Assembly: GCF_002091635.1 (NCBI RefSeq)
Contig: NZ_BDAC01000033.1
Span: 1 to 50,321 of the forward strand
Length of the DNA stretch: 50,321 nucleotides
Source: Pseudomonas indica NBRC 103045
Lineage (GTDB): Bacteria > Pseudomonadota > Gammaproteobacteria > Pseudomonadales > Pseudomonadaceae
Direction: 5' to 3'
The notes under the pieces are model-generated. The model worked only from the letters and a program-made list of their open reading frames with translations. It did not search any database and was not told the origin of the DNA. Shown here one piece after another: positions 1-9,368 of the stretch. Both the position numbers and the translations under genes were made by a program. Each line of letters begins with the position of its first letter. The stretch's first letter is position 1.

Positions 1-18
1 AAGGTCGCGCGGTAATGG

Positions 19-46
19 AAAGGCCCCTTCGGGGGCCTTTTCTATT
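19..46 (+). terminator. Intrinsic terminator of the upstream (tuf-type) gene
   Basis: A perfect 9-bp stem (AAAGGCCCC / GGGGCCTTT, 19-27 and 32-40) with a TTCG tetraloop is followed by TTTTCTATT. It lies immediately upstream of the rpsJ promoter, so it separates the preceding gene, expected to be tufA by gene order but outside this window, from the S10 operon. The first 18 bases show no recognisable coding sequence. Confidence 0.9.
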
Positions 47-58
47 ATTGATCATTTA

Positions 59-87
59 TTGACACCCCCTGGGCTCATCCGTACAAT
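59..87 (+). promoter_or_regulatory. Sigma-70 promoter of the S10 operon
   Basis: TTGACA (59-64), a 17-bp spacer and TACAAT (82-87) make a near-consensus housekeeping promoter. The predicted start is near 94, giving a leader of about 58 nt before rpsJ. It sits directly after the upstream terminator. Confidence 0.85.
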
Positions 88-151
88 TGCGCCTCCTTTT
101 ATCGGGCGTATTGCGTCCGGTGGGGATGGCAACTTGGAGTCTGAGGTCAAA

Positions 152-463
152 ATGCAAAACCAACAAATCCGTATTCGGTTGAAGGCTTTTGACCATCGCC
201 TGATCGATCAATCTACCCAGGAAATCGTGGAAACCGCGAAACGTACTGGTGCTCAGGTGCGTGGTCCGATTCCTCTGCCTACCCGCAAAGAGCGGTACAC
301 CGTACTGGTCTCTCCGCACGTCAACAAGGACGCGCGCGATCAGTATGAAATCCGTACCCATAAGCGTGTGCTGGACATCGTTCAGCCGACCGATAAAACG
401 GTCGATGCGCTCATGAAGCTCGATCTTGCGGCTGGCGTGGAAGTGCAGATCAGCCTCGGCTAA
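152..463 (+). CDS. rpsJ: 30S ribosomal protein S10
   Basis: The 103-residue protein starts [19 protein letters not shown], a full-length bacterial S10. The reading frame is open upstream to 59, but the ATG at 152 has a GAGG ribosome-binding site (ctgaggtcaaa) and matches the family start. S10 is a small-subunit head protein and, as NusE, part of transcription antitermination complexes. It is the first gene of the superoperon, driven by the promoter at 59-87. Confidence 0.97.
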   Translation: MQNQQIRIRLKAFDHRLIDQSTQEIVETAKRTGAQVRGPIPLPTRKERYTVLVSPHVNKDARDQYEIRTHKRVLDIVQPTDKTVDALMKLDLAAGVEVQISLG

Positions 464-547
464 AACCTGCCAGGTTTTGGTCGTGTAACGCTCTGAAATG
501 GGCGGCCATAGCGGGTGAAAGCCCCGTACACTCAAGAGGTTTTAAAA

Positions 548-1183
548 ATGACTATTGGTGTAGTCGGTCGTAAGTGCGGCATGACCCGCATTTTCACCGA
601 AGAAGGTGTCTCCATTCCGGTTACGGTCATTGAGGTCGAGCCGAATCGCGTCACCCAGTTCAAAACTGAAGAGAGCGATGGCTATCGCGCCGTGCAGGTG
701 ACTGTCGGCGAGCGTCGCGCTTCTCGTGTGACCAAGGCTCAGGCCGGTCACTTCGCCAAGGCCAATGTCGCTGCTGGTCGTAGCGTCTTGGAGTTCCGTC
801 TGGAAGAGGGCGAGTATCAGGCGGGTGATCAGCTCAGTGTCGAGCTGTTCCAGGCGGGCCAACTGGTGGACGTCACCGGTCAGTCCAAAGGTAAGGGCTT
901 TGCCGGTACCATCAAGCGCTGGAACTTCCGTGGTCAGGACAATACTCACGGTAACTCCGTTTCCCACCGCGTCCCTGGTTCCATTGGCCAGTGCCAGACT
1001 CCTGGTCGTGTGTTCAAGGGCAAGAAGATGTCCGGTCATATGGGCGCTGAGCGCGTGACCGTGCAGTCCCTGGAAATTGTGCGTGTCGACGCTGAGCGTA
1101 ATCTGCTGCTGGTCAAGGGTGCCGTTCCTGGCGCTACCGGCGGTGATGTCGTCGTGCGTCCGGCAGCCAAGGCTCGCGGTTAA
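548..1183 (+). CDS. rplC: 50S ribosomal protein L3
   Basis: 211 residues beginning [20 protein letters not shown], the L3 N-terminus. The frame extends 11 codons upstream, but the ATG at 548 is the family start and is preceded by an AGAGG-type site. The typical [19 protein letters not shown] stretch and the extended loop with [22 protein letters not shown] are present. L3 reaches into the peptidyl-transferase region and is an early assembly protein. It lies 84 bp after rpsJ and 15 bp before rplD. Confidence 0.97.
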   Translation: MTIGVVGRKCGMTRIFTEEGVSIPVTVIEVEPNRVTQFKTEESDGYRAVQVTVGERRASRVTKAQAGHFAKANVAAGRSVLEFRLEEGEYQAGDQLSVELFQAGQLVDVTGQSKGKGFAGTIKRWNFRGQDNTHGNSVSHRVPGSIGQCQTPGRVFKGKKMSGHMGAERVTVQSLEIVRVDAERNLLLVKGAVPGATGGDVVVRPAAKARG

Positions 1184-1198
1184 GAGGGGAATGCTGAG

Positions 1199-1801
1199 AT
1201 GCAATTGAATGTAAATGGCGCTCAGGCGATCGAAGTCTCCGAGCGTACCTTTGGCGGCGAGTTCAACGAGACCCTCGTGCACCAGGCAGTCGTGGCCTAC
1301 ATGGCCGGCGGTCGTCAGGGCAGCAAGCAGCAGAAGAGCCGTTCCGACGTCTCTGGTGGCGGCAAGCGTCCGTGGCGTCAGAAGGGTACTGGTCGTGCCC
1401 GTGCTGGTACCACTCGTGGCCCGATCTGGCGTGGCGGTGGTGTCACCTTCGCTGCTCGTCCGCAGAATCATGAGCAGAAGCTCAACAAGAAGATGTATCG
1501 CGCAGCTCTGCGCTCCATCCTCTCCGAGCTGGTGCGTCAGGATCGTCTGGTCGTCGTCGAGGAGTTCGGTGTTGATGCGCCGAAGACCAAGGCTCTGCTG
1601 GGCAAGCTGAACGGCATGGGGCTGAACGATGTTCTGATCGTGTCCGATGCTGTTGATCAGAATCTCTATCTGGCCGCGCGCAACCTGCCGCACGTCGACG
1701 TTCGCGACGTACAGGGTTCCGATCCGGTCAGCCTGATCGCCTATGACAAGGTGCTGATCACCGTGTCCGCGGTGAAGAAGTTCGAGGAGCTGCTGGGATG
1801 A
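1199..1801 (+). CDS. rplD: 50S ribosomal protein L4
   Basis: 200 residues ([20 protein letters not shown]), full length for L4, including the basic extended loop around residues 40-95 ([20 protein letters not shown]) that lines the exit tunnel. In E. coli L4 also represses the S10 operon through the leader RNA; the leader here is far shorter, so whether that control operates is unknown. The stop overlaps the rplW start (ATGA), suggesting translational coupling. Confidence 0.97.
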   Translation: MQLNVNGAQAIEVSERTFGGEFNETLVHQAVVAYMAGGRQGSKQQKSRSDVSGGGKRPWRQKGTGRARAGTTRGPIWRGGGVTFAARPQNHEQKLNKKMYRAALRSILSELVRQDRLVVVEEFGVDAPKTKALLGKLNGMGLNDVLIVSDAVDQNLYLAARNLPHVDVRDVQGSDPVSLIAYDKVLITVSAVKKFEELLG

Positions 1802-2097
1802 ACCAGGAACGCGTATTCAAAGTGCTGCTTGGTCCGCACGTCTCCGAGAAAGCCACTGTGCTGGCGGACAGCAAGAGCCAATTCGTTTTCAAGGTTGCTA
1901 CCGATGCAACCAAGCTGGAAATCAAGAAGGCCGTCGAAAGCCTGTTCAACGTGAAGGTGCAGAGCGTCACCACCCTGAATGTGAAGGGTAAGACCAAGCG
2001 CACCGTTCGCGGTCTGGGCAAGCGTAACGACTGGAAGAAGGCGTATATCGCCCTTCAGCCGGGCCAAGATCTCGATTTCGCCAGCAGTGCTGAGTAA
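1798..2097 (+). CDS. rplW: 50S ribosomal protein L23
   Basis: 99 residues ([20 protein letters not shown]), full length. L23 sits at the tunnel exit, where trigger factor and SRP dock. The start codon overlaps the rplD stop by 4 nt, a translationally coupled arrangement. It is followed 14 bp later by rplB. Confidence 0.97.
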   Translation: MNQERVFKVLLGPHVSEKATVLADSKSQFVFKVATDATKLEIKKAVESLFNVKVQSVTTLNVKGKTKRTVRGLGKRNDWKKAYIALQPGQDLDFASSAE

Positions 2098-2111
2098 GGA
2101 AGGGGTGCATC

Positions 2112-2933
2112 ATGGCAATCGTTAAATGCAAACCGACTTCCGCTGGCCGCCGTTTCGTGGTCAAAGTGGTTGGTCAGGAGCTGCACAAGGGCGCTCCTTA
2201 CGCTCCGCTGGTCGAGAAGAAGTCCAAGTCTGGCGGCCGTAACAACAATGGCCGTATCACTACCCGTCACATCGGTGGTGGTCACAAGCAGCATTACCGT
2301 CTGGTCGATTTTCGTCGCAACAAGGATGGCATTCCTGCCACCGTTGAGCGTATCGAATACGATCCGAACCGTACTGCCCACATCGCGCTGCTGAAGTATG
2401 CCGACGGCGAACGTCGCTACATCATCGCTCCGAAGGGTGTTAGCGCTGGTGATCAGCTGATTTCCGGTGTCAACGCGCCTATCAAGGCGGGCAATACTCT
2501 TCCGCTGCGCAACATCCCGGTTGGTAGCACCATTCACGGTGTTGAGCTGAAGCCTGGCAAAGGCGCTCAGATCGCTCGCTCCGCAGGTGCCTCCGTTCAG
2601 TTGGTGGCTCGTGAAGGTGCATACGTAACTCTGCGTCTGCGTTCCGGTGAGATGCGCAAGGTCCTGGCAGAGTGCCGTGCGACCCTGGGAGAAGTCTCGA
2701 ACTCCGAGCACAGCCTGCGCTCGTTGGGCAAGGCCGGTGCCAAGCGCTGGCGTGGTGTTCGTCCGACCGTTCGCGGTGTGGCGATGAACCCTGTCGATCA
2801 CCCGCATGGTGGTGGTGAAGGTCGTACCTCGGGTGGTCGTCATCCGGTGTCGCCATGGGGCTTCCCGACCAAGGGCGCGAAGACTCGTGCGAACAAGCGC
2901 ACCGACAACATGATCGTCCGCCGCCGTAAGTAA
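2112..2933 (+). CDS. rplB: 50S ribosomal protein L2
   Basis: 273 residues ([19 protein letters not shown]), full length. The C-terminal segment [19 protein letters not shown] contains the highly conserved histidine-bearing loop of L2 near the peptidyl-transferase centre. An SD-like AAGGAAGGGG precedes the ATG. L2 is a primary 23S rRNA binder required for subunit association. Confidence 0.97.
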   Translation: MAIVKCKPTSAGRRFVVKVVGQELHKGAPYAPLVEKKSKSGGRNNNGRITTRHIGGGHKQHYRLVDFRRNKDGIPATVERIEYDPNRTAHIALLKYADGERRYIIAPKGVSAGDQLISGVNAPIKAGNTLPLRNIPVGSTIHGVELKPGKGAQIARSAGASVQLVAREGAYVTLRLRSGEMRKVLAECRATLGEVSNSEHSLRSLGKAGAKRWRGVRPTVRGVAMNPVDHPHGGGEGRTSGGRHPVSPWGFPTKGAKTRANKRTDNMIVRRRK

Positions 2934-2949
2934 CTAGAGGGATACGACA

Positions 2950-3225
2950 GTGCCGCGTTCTCTGAAAAAAGGTCCTTTTATCGATCTTCACCTACTGAAG
3001 AAGGTCGAAGTGGCGGTGGAAAAGGGCGATCGCAAGCCGGTCAAGACCTGGTCGCGTCGCTCCATGATCCTGCCGCAGATGGTTGGTCTGACCATCGCTG
3101 TGCATAACGGTCGTCAGCATGTTCCTGTTCTCATCAACGAGGACATGGTCGGCCACAAACTGGGCGAGTTCGCCGCTACCCGCACCTATCGCGGGCACGC
3201 TGCGGACAAGAAAGCCAAGCGTTAA
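2950..3225 (+). CDS. rpsS: 30S ribosomal protein S19 (GTG start)
   Basis: 91 residues ([20 protein letters not shown]), full length for S19, a small-subunit head protein near the A site that pairs with S13. It starts with GTG at 2950, supported by the family N-terminus and an AGAGGG site upstream. It lies 16 bp after rplB and 13 bp before rplV. Confidence 0.96.
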   Translation: MPRSLKKGPFIDLHLLKKVEVAVEKGDRKPVKTWSRRSMILPQMVGLTIAVHNGRQHVPVLINEDMVGHKLGEFAATRTYRGHAADKKAKR

Positions 3226-3238
3226 GGGGTAAGGAACG

Positions 3239-3571
3239 ATGGAAGTAGCCGCTAAGCTGTCGGGCGCTCGAATCTCCGCCCAGAAAGCCCGCTTGGTCGC
3301 CGACCAGATCCGCGGGAAGAAGGTGGGCGAAGCGCTCAACCTCCTGGCTTTCAGCAGTAAGAAAGCCGCCGAGATCATGAAGAAAGTGCTGGAGTCGGCC
3401 GTGGCCAACGCCGAGCACAACGAAGGCGCAGACGTGGACGATCTCAAAGTCTCCACCGTTTTCGTCAACGAAGGGCGTTCGCTTAAGCGCATCATGCCGC
3501 GCGCCAAGGGCCGCGCTGATCGCATCGTCAAGCGGTCTTGCCATATCACTGTCAAGGTTGCGGACAAGTAA
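3239..3571 (+). CDS. rplV: 50S ribosomal protein L22
   Basis: 110 residues ([20 protein letters not shown]) with the C-terminal beta-hairpin ([20 protein letters not shown]) that reaches the exit-tunnel constriction. Full length for the family. It follows rpsS in standard order and has a GGGGTAAGGA site upstream. Confidence 0.97.
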
Positions 3572-3584
3572 CGGAGTCGATCAG

Positions 3585-4271
3585 ATGGGTCAGAAAGTAC
3601 ATCCCGTTGGCATCCGCCTGGGAATCGTCAAGGAGCACACTTCGGTCTGGTATGCAGATAAGCGCACCTATGCGGATTATCTGCTGGCCGACCTGAAGGT
3701 CCGTGAGTACCTCCAAGACAAACTAAAAAGCGCGTCCGTAAGCCGCATCGATATCGCACGTCCGGCCCAAACCGCACGTGTGACCATCCATACCGCCCGT
3801 CCCGGCATCGTGATCGGCAAGAAGGGTGAGGATGTCGAGAAGCTGCGTCAGGACCTGACCAAGCAAATGGGTGTGCCGGTGCACATCAACATCGAAGAGA
3901 TCCGCAAGCCGGAGCTCGATGCAATGTTGGTTGCTCAGAGCGTTGCCCAGCAGCTGGAGCGTCGCGTCATGTTCCGTCGTGCCATGAAGCGCGCGGTGCA
4001 GAACGCCATGCGTATTGGTGCCAAGGGCATCAAGATTCAGGTGAGCGGTCGCCTCGGCGGTGCGGAAATCGCCCGTACCGAGTGGTATCGCGAAGGTCGT
4101 GTGCCCCTGCACACCCTGCGTGCCGATATCGATTACGCCACCTATGAAGCGCACACCACCTACGGTGTGATTGGCGTCAAGGTCTGGATCTTCAAGGGTG
4201 AGGTCATCGGTGGCCGCCAGGAAGAGCTCAAGCCGCAAGCGCCCGCTCCTCGTAAAAAAGCTGCTAAGTAA
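3585..4271 (+). CDS. rpsC: 30S ribosomal protein S3
   Basis: 228 residues ([20 protein letters not shown]) with the KH-type RNA-binding segment [15 protein letters not shown] at about residues 60-74. The frame is open from 3558 in the end of rplV, but the ATG at 3585 gives the family N-terminus. S3 lines the mRNA entry tunnel. The C-terminus is Lys/Ala-rich ([10 protein letters not shown]). Confidence 0.97.
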   Translation: MGQKVHPVGIRLGIVKEHTSVWYADKRTYADYLLADLKVREYLQDKLKSASVSRIDIARPAQTARVTIHTARPGIVIGKKGEDVEKLRQDLTKQMGVPVHINIEEIRKPELDAMLVAQSVAQQLERRVMFRRAMKRAVQNAMRIGAKGIKIQVSGRLGGAEIARTEWYREGRVPLHTLRADIDYATYEAHTTYGVIGVKVWIFKGEVIGGRQEELKPQAPAPRKKAAK

Positions 4272-4283
4272 GGGGTACGCCAA

Positions 4284-4697
4284 ATGTTGCAACCAAAGCG
4301 TACGAAGTTCCGCAAGCAGATGACCGGCCACAACCGTGGTCTGGCTCAGCGCGGTAGCAAAGTCAGCTTCGGCGAGTTTGCTCTGAAATCCGTGAGCCGT
4401 GGTCGTCTCACCGCTCGTCAGATCGAGGCCGCGCGTCGTGCCTTGACCCGTCACGTGAAGCGTGGCGGCAAGATCTGGATCCGCGTGTTCCCCGATAAGC
4501 CGGTTACCAAGAAGCCCCTCGAAGTACGTATGGGTAAAGGTAAGGGTAACGTCGAGTACTGGGTAGCCCAGATTCAACCGGGCAAAGTCCTCTACGAGAT
4601 CGAGGGTGTTTCCGAAGAGCTGGCGCGTGAGGCTTTCGCCCTGGCCGCTGCAAAGCTGCCGCTCGCCACCTCCTTTGTTAAGCGGACGGTGATGTGA
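4284..4697 (+). CDS. rplP: 50S ribosomal protein L16
   Basis: 137 residues ([20 protein letters not shown]), full length; L16 binds near the A-site tRNA elbow. Its conserved arginine-rich segment ([20 protein letters not shown]) is present. The TGA stop at 4695-4697 shares a base with the rpmC ATG. Confidence 0.97.
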   Translation: MLQPKRTKFRKQMTGHNRGLAQRGSKVSFGEFALKSVSRGRLTARQIEAARRALTRHVKRGGKIWIRVFPDKPVTKKPLEVRMGKGKGNVEYWVAQIQPGKVLYEIEGVSEELAREAFALAAAKLPLATSFVKRTVM

Positions 4698-4888
4698 TGA
4701 AAGCGAATGAACTTCGTGAAAAATCCGTACAGCAGCTGAACGAGCAACTGCTCGGCCTGCTGCGCGACCAGTTCAATCTGCGTATGCAGAAGGCAACTGG
4801 CCAGTTGGGGCAGTCTCACCTGCTCTCGCAAGTGAAGCGCGACATCGCTCGCGTGAAAACTGTGCTCAACCAGCAAGCAGGTAAGTAA
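4697..4888 (+). CDS. rpmC: 50S ribosomal protein L29
   Basis: 63 residues ([20 protein letters not shown]), the usual length for L29, a tunnel-exit neighbour of L23. An in-frame GTG lies one codon upstream at 4694, but the ATG at 4697 gives the family start. It overlaps the rplP stop by one base and ends 2 bp before rpsQ. Confidence 0.95.
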   Translation: MKANELREKSVQQLNEQLLGLLRDQFNLRMQKATGQLGQSHLLSQVKRDIARVKTVLNQQAGK

Positions 4889-4890
4889 TC

Positions 4891-5157
4891 ATGGCTGAAG
4901 CTCAGAAAACCGTCCGTACGCTGACCGGCCGTGTCGTCAGCGACAAAATGGACAAGACCATCACCGTCCTGATCGAGCGCCGCGTGAAGCACCCGATCTA
5001 CGGTAAATACGTGAAGCGTTCGACCAAGCTGCACGCCCACGACGAAACCAACCAGTGCCGTATCGGCGACAAGGTCACCATTCGCGAGACCCGTCCGCTG
5101 GCCAAGACCAAGTCCTGGATGCTGGTGGAAGTCGTCGAGCGCGCGGTGGAAGTCTAA
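4891..5157 (+). CDS. rpsQ: 30S ribosomal protein S17
   Basis: 88 residues ([20 protein letters not shown]), an OB-fold primary 16S rRNA binder. The conserved [20 protein letters not shown] region is intact. In E. coli this gene ends the S10 operon, with a promoter gap of more than 100 bp to rplN. Here only 23 bp separate it from rplN, so S10 and spc genes are probably co-transcribed. Confidence 0.97.
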   Translation: MAEAQKTVRTLTGRVVSDKMDKTITVLIERRVKHPIYGKYVKRSTKLHAHDETNQCRIGDKVTIRETRPLAKTKSWMLVEVVERAVEV

Positions 5158-5180
5158 GAGACTAAGGGTCGGAGAAAGTT

Positions 5181-5549
5181 ATGATTCAGACTCAATCCAT
5201 GCTCGATGTGGCCGACAACAGCGGCGCTCGTCGCGTCATGTGCATCAAGGTGTTGGGCGGCTCTCACCGTCGTTACGCCGGCATCGGCGACATCATCAAG
5301 GTCACCGTGAAGGAAGCGATTCCGCGCGGTAAGGTGAAGAAGGGCCAGGTGATGACCGCTGTCGTGGTCCGCACCAAGCACGGCGTTCGTCGTCCTGATG
5401 GCTCGATCATCCGTTTCGACGGCAACGCTGCTGTTCTGCTGAACAACAAGCAGGAGCCGATCGGCACTCGTATCTTCGGGCCGGTGACTCGTGAACTTCG
5501 CTCTGAGAAGTTCATGAAGATCGTTTCGCTCGCCCCTGAAGTGCTGTAA
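5181..5549 (+). CDS. rplN: 50S ribosomal protein L14
   Basis: 122 residues ([20 protein letters not shown]), full length; L14 contributes to intersubunit bridges and is the docking site of the silencing factor RsfS. The GGAGAAAG site is at a good distance. It is the first gene of the classical spc block. Confidence 0.97.
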   Translation: MIQTQSMLDVADNSGARRVMCIKVLGGSHRRYAGIGDIIKVTVKEAIPRGKVKKGQVMTAVVVRTKHGVRRPDGSIIRFDGNAAVLLNNKQEPIGTRIFGPVTRELRSEKFMKIVSLAPEVL

Positions 5550-5561
5550 GGAGAAGCCGTC

Positions 5562-5876
5562 ATGCAAAAGATTCGTCGTGACGACGAGATCATCGTCATC
5601 GCCGGCAAAGACAAGGGCAAGCGTGGCAAGGTGCTCAAGGTTCTCGCGGACGACCGTCTGGTCGTCGGTGGGATCAACTTGGTCAAGCGCCATACCAAGC
5701 CAAACCCGATGCTGGGCGTACAAGGCGGGATCGTCGAGAAAGAGGCGCCGCTGCACGCTTCTAACGTGGCCATCTTCAATGCTGAAACCAACAAGGCTGA
5801 CCGTGTTGGTTTCAAGGTGGAAGAAGGCAAAAAAATTCGTGTCTTCAAGTCGACCCAAAAGCCGGTTGATGCTTGA
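5562..5876 (+). CDS. rplX: 50S ribosomal protein L24
   Basis: 104 residues ([20 protein letters not shown]) with the KOW motif ([19 protein letters not shown]) at residues 9-27. L24 initiates 50S assembly. It lies 12 bp after rplN. Confidence 0.97.
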   Translation: MQKIRRDDEIIVIAGKDKGKRGKVLKVLADDRLVVGGINLVKRHTKPNPMLGVQGGIVEKEAPLHASNVAIFNAETNKADRVGFKVEEGKKIRVFKSTQKPVDA

Positions 5877-5896
5877 GCACTGCTAGGTAGATCACC

Positions 5897-6436
5897 ATGG
5901 CACGACTAAAAGAGATTTATCGGAAGGAAATCGCGCCCAAGCTGAAAGAGCAACTTCAGCTGGCCAACGTGATGGAAGTTCCGCGCGTTACCAAAATCAC
6001 CCTGAACATGGGTCTTGGCGAAGCGGTAGGTGACAAGAAAGTCATCGAGAACGCTGTCGCCGATCTGGAGAAGATCACCGGTCAGAAGCCGGTGGTGACT
6101 TACGCTCGCAAGTCCATCGCTGGTTTCAAGATCCGCGAAGGCTGGCCGATCGGCGTCAAGGTCACCCTGCGTCGCGACCGGATGTACGAGTTCCTGGATC
6201 GTCTGCTTTCCATTTCCCTGCCGCGCGTGCGTGACTTCCGCGGCCTGAATGCCAAGTCCTTCGACGGACGCGGCAACTACAGCATGGGTGTGAAGGAGCA
6301 GATCATCTTCCCGGAAATCGATTACGACAAGATCGATGCGCTCCGTGGTCTGGATATCACTCTGACCACTACCGCCCGTACCGATGATGAAGGTCGTGCT
6401 TTACTGCGCGCCTTCAACTTCCCGTTCCGCAACTGA
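5897..6436 (+). CDS. rplE: 50S ribosomal protein L5
   Basis: 179 residues ([20 protein letters not shown]), full length; a 5S rRNA-binding protein of the central protuberance. In E. coli the start region of this mRNA carries the S8 operator of the spc operon; no such element was confirmed here by eye. Confidence 0.97.
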   Translation: MARLKEIYRKEIAPKLKEQLQLANVMEVPRVTKITLNMGLGEAVGDKKVIENAVADLEKITGQKPVVTYARKSIAGFKIREGWPIGVKVTLRRDRMYEFLDRLLSISLPRVRDFRGLNAKSFDGRGNYSMGVKEQIIFPEIDYDKIDALRGLDITLTTTARTDDEGRALLRAFNFPFRN

Positions 6437-6448
6437 TTGGAGTAGGAA

Positions 6449-6754
6449 ATGGCCAAACAGAGCATGAAAAACCGTGAGCTGAAGCGTCAGCAAACGGTAG
6501 CCAAGTACGCCAAGAAGCGTGCTGAGCTGAAAGCTATCATCGCCAACCCGAACTCCACTCCGGAAGCGCGTTGGGAGGCTCAGATTGCCCTGCAGAAGCA
6601 GCCGCGTGATGCGAGCGCTTCCCGCCTGCGCAATCGGTGCCGTCTGACCGGTCGTCCTCATGGCGTTTATCGCAAGTTCGGGCTTGCCCGTAACATGCTG
6701 CGCCAGGCCGCCATGCGTGGTGACGTACCGGGTCTGGTCAAGGCCAGCTGGTAA
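6449..6754 (+). CDS. rpsN: 30S ribosomal protein S14 (zinc-free type)
   Basis: 101 residues ([20 protein letters not shown]), the long form of S14. It lacks the CxxC...CxxC zinc ribbon of the short form, with only one cysteine in [14 protein letters not shown]. It is followed by a 187-bp gap, the largest within the cluster, which holds a hairpin and a promoter. Confidence 0.96.
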   Translation: MAKQSMKNRELKRQQTVAKYAKKRAELKAIIANPNSTPEARWEAQIALQKQPRDASASRLRNRCRLTGRPHGVYRKFGLARNMLRQAAMRGDVPGLVKASW

Positions 6755-6804
6755 GGGCATATGTAGTGAGCGTCGGAGGCTTGCCTCCCCGTTCACGGTG
6801 AATC

Positions 6805-6832
6805 GAATCAAGCCCCTTTTGGGGCTTGATTC
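6805..6832 (+). terminator. Perfect hairpin between rpsN and rpsH
   Basis: A 12-bp perfect inverted repeat (arms 6805-6816 and 6821-6832, core CAAGCCCC / GGGGCTTG) with a TTTT loop. There is no downstream U-run (ATTTCTGA follows), so it may be a pause or processing hairpin, or a weak terminator. The right arm contains the TTGATT that reads as a -35 element. Confidence 0.6.
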
Positions 6833-6854
6833 ATTTCTGAGCACTCTCTAGAAT
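6826..6854 (+). promoter_or_regulatory. Internal sigma-70 promoter upstream of rpsH
   Basis: TTGATT (6826-6831), 17-bp spacer, TAGAAT (6849-6854). The predicted start near 6861 leaves a leader of about 80 nt before rpsH. The -35 is embedded in the right arm of the hairpin at 6805-6832. It would allow the rpsH-rpmJ block to be transcribed independently. Confidence 0.6.
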
Positions 6855-6858
6855 GACC

Positions 6859-6894
6859 GGCTCTCCTGAGCCCGGGTTTTTCGTGGTGCTCAGG
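6859..6894 (+). promoter_or_regulatory. Attenuator-like alternative hairpins in the rpsH leader
   Basis: GGCTC-TCCT-GAGCC (6859-6872) followed by CGGG and TTTTT (6877-6881) resembles a terminator. The competing pairing CCTGAGC (6865-6871) with GCTCAGG (6888-6894) would disrupt it. The architecture is visible; function is inferred only. Confidence 0.35.
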
Positions 6895-6941
6895 TGGATA
6901 CAGCCGCAAGGCTTTCTTTTTGTTTCAGGAGCATCTAGCCC

Positions 6942-7334
6942 ATGAGTATGCAGGACCCGTTAGCGGACATGCTAACTCGTATCCGTAATGCCCAGATGGC
7001 TGAGAAGACCGTGGTTAGCATGCCGTCTTCCAAGCTGAAGGTGGCAGTCGCCAACGTTCTGAAGAGCGAAGGTTATATCACCGGATACCAAGTCAGCAGC
7101 GACGCCAAGCCGTTGCTGTCCATCGAGCTTAAGTATTTCGAAGGCCGTCCGGTCATTGAAGAGCTCAAGCGCGTTAGTCGTCCTGGCCTGCGCCAGTACA
7201 AGTCCGTCGACCAGTTGCCGAAAGTTCGCGGTGGCCTGGGCGTTTCGATCGTTTCCACCAACAAGGGTGTGATGACCGATCGTGCTGCTCGCGCTGCTGG
7301 CGTTGGCGGCGAAGTGCTTTGCACTGTGTTCTAA
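6942..7334 (+). CDS. rpsH: 30S ribosomal protein S8
   Basis: 130 residues ([20 protein letters not shown]), full length with the C-terminal [20 protein letters not shown] signature. S8 binds the 16S central domain and in E. coli represses the spc operon. The ATG at 6942 follows an AGGAG site. It is first after the promoter/hairpin gap. Confidence 0.97.
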   Translation: MSMQDPLADMLTRIRNAQMAEKTVVSMPSSKLKVAVANVLKSEGYITGYQVSSDAKPLLSIELKYFEGRPVIEELKRVSRPGLRQYKSVDQLPKVRGGLGVSIVSTNKGVMTDRAARAAGVGGEVLCTVF

Positions 7335-7346
7335 GGGGGGATAAGC

Positions 7347-7880
7347 ATGTCTCGCGTTGCTAAGAACCCCGTCAAGCTGCCCGCCGGCGTGGAAGTAAAA
7401 CTGGTCGGCCAGGTCCTTTCGGTGAAAGGTGCCAAGGGTGCGCTGGATCTGAACGTACATCCGTCCGTGGAGGTCACCCATGAGGCGGGCGAGCTGCGTT
7501 TCGCTGCTCGTAATGGCGATCAGCAGAACAAGGCCATGGCTGGCACTACTCGTGCCCTGGTCAACAACATGGTTATCGGCGTTAGCCAGGGCTTCGAGCG
7601 CAAGCTTCAGCTGGTTGGCGTTGGTTACAAGGCTCAGGCCAAAGGTCAGGTGCTGTCCCTGGCTCTCGGCTTCTCTCATCCGGTGGATTACGAATTGCCG
7701 CAAGGCGTCACTGCCGAGACTCCCAGCCAGACCGACATCCTGATCAAGGGTATCGACAAGCAGCTGGTAGGTCAGGTGGCTGCTGAGATCCGCGACTTCC
7801 GCCGGCCGGAGCCTTACAAAGGCAAGGGCGTACGTTACTCGGACGAAGTCGTCCGTCGTAAAGAAGCTAAGAAGAAGTAG
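7347..7880 (+). CDS. rplF: 50S ribosomal protein L6
   Basis: 177 residues ([20 protein letters not shown]), full length with the C-terminal [20 protein letters not shown] signature. L6 lies near the factor-binding site. A GGGGGGAT site precedes the ATG. Confidence 0.97.
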   Translation: MSRVAKNPVKLPAGVEVKLVGQVLSVKGAKGALDLNVHPSVEVTHEAGELRFAARNGDQQNKAMAGTTRALVNNMVIGVSQGFERKLQLVGVGYKAQAKGQVLSLALGFSHPVDYELPQGVTAETPSQTDILIKGIDKQLVGQVAAEIRDFRRPEPYKGKGVRYSDEVVRRKEAKKK

Positions 7881-7890
7881 GGCATAGCAA

Positions 7891-8241
7891 ATGAGCGTAA
7901 AGAAAGAAACTCGTCTGCGTCGCGCTCGCAAGGCACGCCTGAAAATGCGCGAGCTGGAAACCGTACGCCTTTGCGTGTACCGCTCTTCCCAGCACATCTA
8001 CGCCCAGGTCATTTCGGCCGACGGCGGCAAGGTCCTGGCCAGTGCCTCGACCTTGGACAAAGAACTGCGTGATGGTGCCACCGGCAACGTCGACGCGGCC
8101 AAGAAGGTTGGTCAGCTGGTGGCTGAGCGTGCGAAAGCCGCCGGCGTCACTCAGGTGGCGTTCGATCGTTCTGGCTTCAAGTACCACGGTCGTGTGAAGG
8201 CATTGGCCGATGCTGCTCGTGAAGGCGGGCTGGAGTTCTAA
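7891..8241 (+). CDS. rplR: 50S ribosomal protein L18
   Basis: 116 residues ([20 protein letters not shown]), full length with an Arg/Lys-rich N-terminal tail that binds 5S rRNA. The conserved [20 protein letters not shown] motif is at the C-terminal end. Confidence 0.97.
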   Translation: MSVKKETRLRRARKARLKMRELETVRLCVYRSSQHIYAQVISADGGKVLASASTLDKELRDGATGNVDAAKKVGQLVAERAKAAGVTQVAFDRSGFKYHGRVKALADAAREGGLEF

Positions 8242-8244
8242 GTT

Positions 8245-8745
8245 ATGGCAAATAACGAGCAAAAGCGCGACGAAGGCTACATCGAGAAGCTGGTTCAGGT
8301 TAATCGCGTCGCCAAAACCGTTAAGGGTGGCCGTATTTTCACCTTCACCGCGTTGACCGTGGTGGGTGATGGCAAGGGTCGTGTCGGTTTCGGCCGCGGT
8401 AAGTCCCGTGAAGTCCCTGCCGCCATTCAGAAGGCTATGGAGGCGGCTCGCCGCAACATGATCCAGGTCGATCTGAACGGCACCACTCTGCAGTACCCGA
8501 TCAAGTCCGCTCATGGTGCCTCCAAGGTGTTCATGCAGCCGGCCTCCGAAGGTACCGGTATCATCGCCGGCGGTGCCATGCGTGCCGTTCTGGAAGTGGC
8601 TGGTGTTCAAAACGTCCTGGCCAAGTGCTACGGCTCGACCAATCCGGTGAACGTGGTCTACGCCACTTTCAAAGGGCTGAAGAACATGCAGTCTCCGGAG
8701 TCGGTAGCGGCCAAGCGTGGCAAGAGCGTCGAGGAGATTCTCTGA
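8245..8745 (+). CDS. rpsE: 30S ribosomal protein S5
   Basis: 166 residues ([20 protein letters not shown]), full length, with the N-terminal dsRBD-like domain ([20 protein letters not shown]) and the [18 protein letters not shown] loop. S5 affects decoding fidelity and lines the mRNA entry. It starts 3 bp after rplR. Confidence 0.97.
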   Translation: MANNEQKRDEGYIEKLVQVNRVAKTVKGGRIFTFTALTVVGDGKGRVGFGRGKSREVPAAIQKAMEAARRNMIQVDLNGTTLQYPIKSAHGASKVFMQPASEGTGIIAGGAMRAVLEVAGVQNVLAKCYGSTNPVNVVYATFKGLKNMQSPESVAAKRGKSVEEIL

Positions 8746-8747
8746 TC

Positions 8748-8930
8748 ATGGCTAACGCAACTGTTAAGGTCACCTTGGTCAAGAGCCTGAACGGCCGTCT
8801 GGCCAATCACAAGGCTTGCGTCAAGGGTCTCGGCCTGCGTCGCATCGGTCATACCGTTGAGGTTCAGGACACTCCTGAAAACCGCGGCATGATCAACAAG
8901 GCCTATTACCTTCTGCGTGTGGAGGGTTAA
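8748..8930 (+). CDS. rpmD: 50S ribosomal protein L30
   Basis: 60 residues ([20 protein letters not shown]), usual size. The reading frame is open much further upstream inside rpsE, but the ATG at 8748 gives the L30 N-terminus. [20 protein letters not shown] is the family signature. It lies 2 bp after rpsE. Confidence 0.95.
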   Translation: MANATVKVTLVKSLNGRLANHKACVKGLGLRRIGHTVEVQDTPENRGMINKAYYLLRVEG

Positions 8931-8933
8931 TCC

Positions 8934-9368
8934 ATGCAACTGAACGATCTGCGTTCCGCGCCGGGTGCCCGTCGCGAAAAGCTGCGTCCGGGCCGTGGTA
9001 TCGGTAGCGGTCTGGGCAAGACCGGCGGCCGTGGCCATAAAGGCCAGACCTCCCGTTCCGGCGGTAAGATTGCTCCCGGTTTCGAGGGTGGTCAGCAGCC
9101 TCTGCACCGTCGTCTGCCCAAGTTCGGTTTCGTATCCCTGAAGGCTATGGATCGCGCTGAAGTGCGCACTTCCGAGCTGGCCAAGGTGGAAGGCGACGTC
9201 GTTACTGTGCAGGCGCTTAAGGATGCCAACGTCATTAACCAGAACGTGCAGCGTGTGAAAATCATGCTCTCGGGCGAGGTTGGTCGTGCGGTCACCCTGA
9301 AAGGTATCGCCGCCACCAAGGGTGCGCGTGCGGCCATCGAAGCAGCTGGCGGCAAAATCGAGGACTAA
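8934..9368 (+). CDS. rplO: 50S ribosomal protein L15
   Basis: 144 residues ([20 protein letters not shown]), full length with the Gly-rich N-terminal extension ([20 protein letters not shown]) that threads into 23S rRNA. Its stop codon directly abuts the secY ATG. Confidence 0.97.
   Translation: MQLNDLRSAPGARREKLRPGRGIGSGLGKTGGRGHKGQTSRSGGKIAPGFEGGQQPLHRRLPKFGFVSLKAMDRAEVRTSELAKVEGDVVTVQALKDANVINQNVQRVKIMLSGEVGRAVTLKGIAATKGARAAIEAAGGKIED

Noticed and set aside
542-1693. 383-residue minus-strand frame over rplC-rplD
   Set aside because: Shadow of the ribosomal genes, without a ribosome-binding site or homologous motif.
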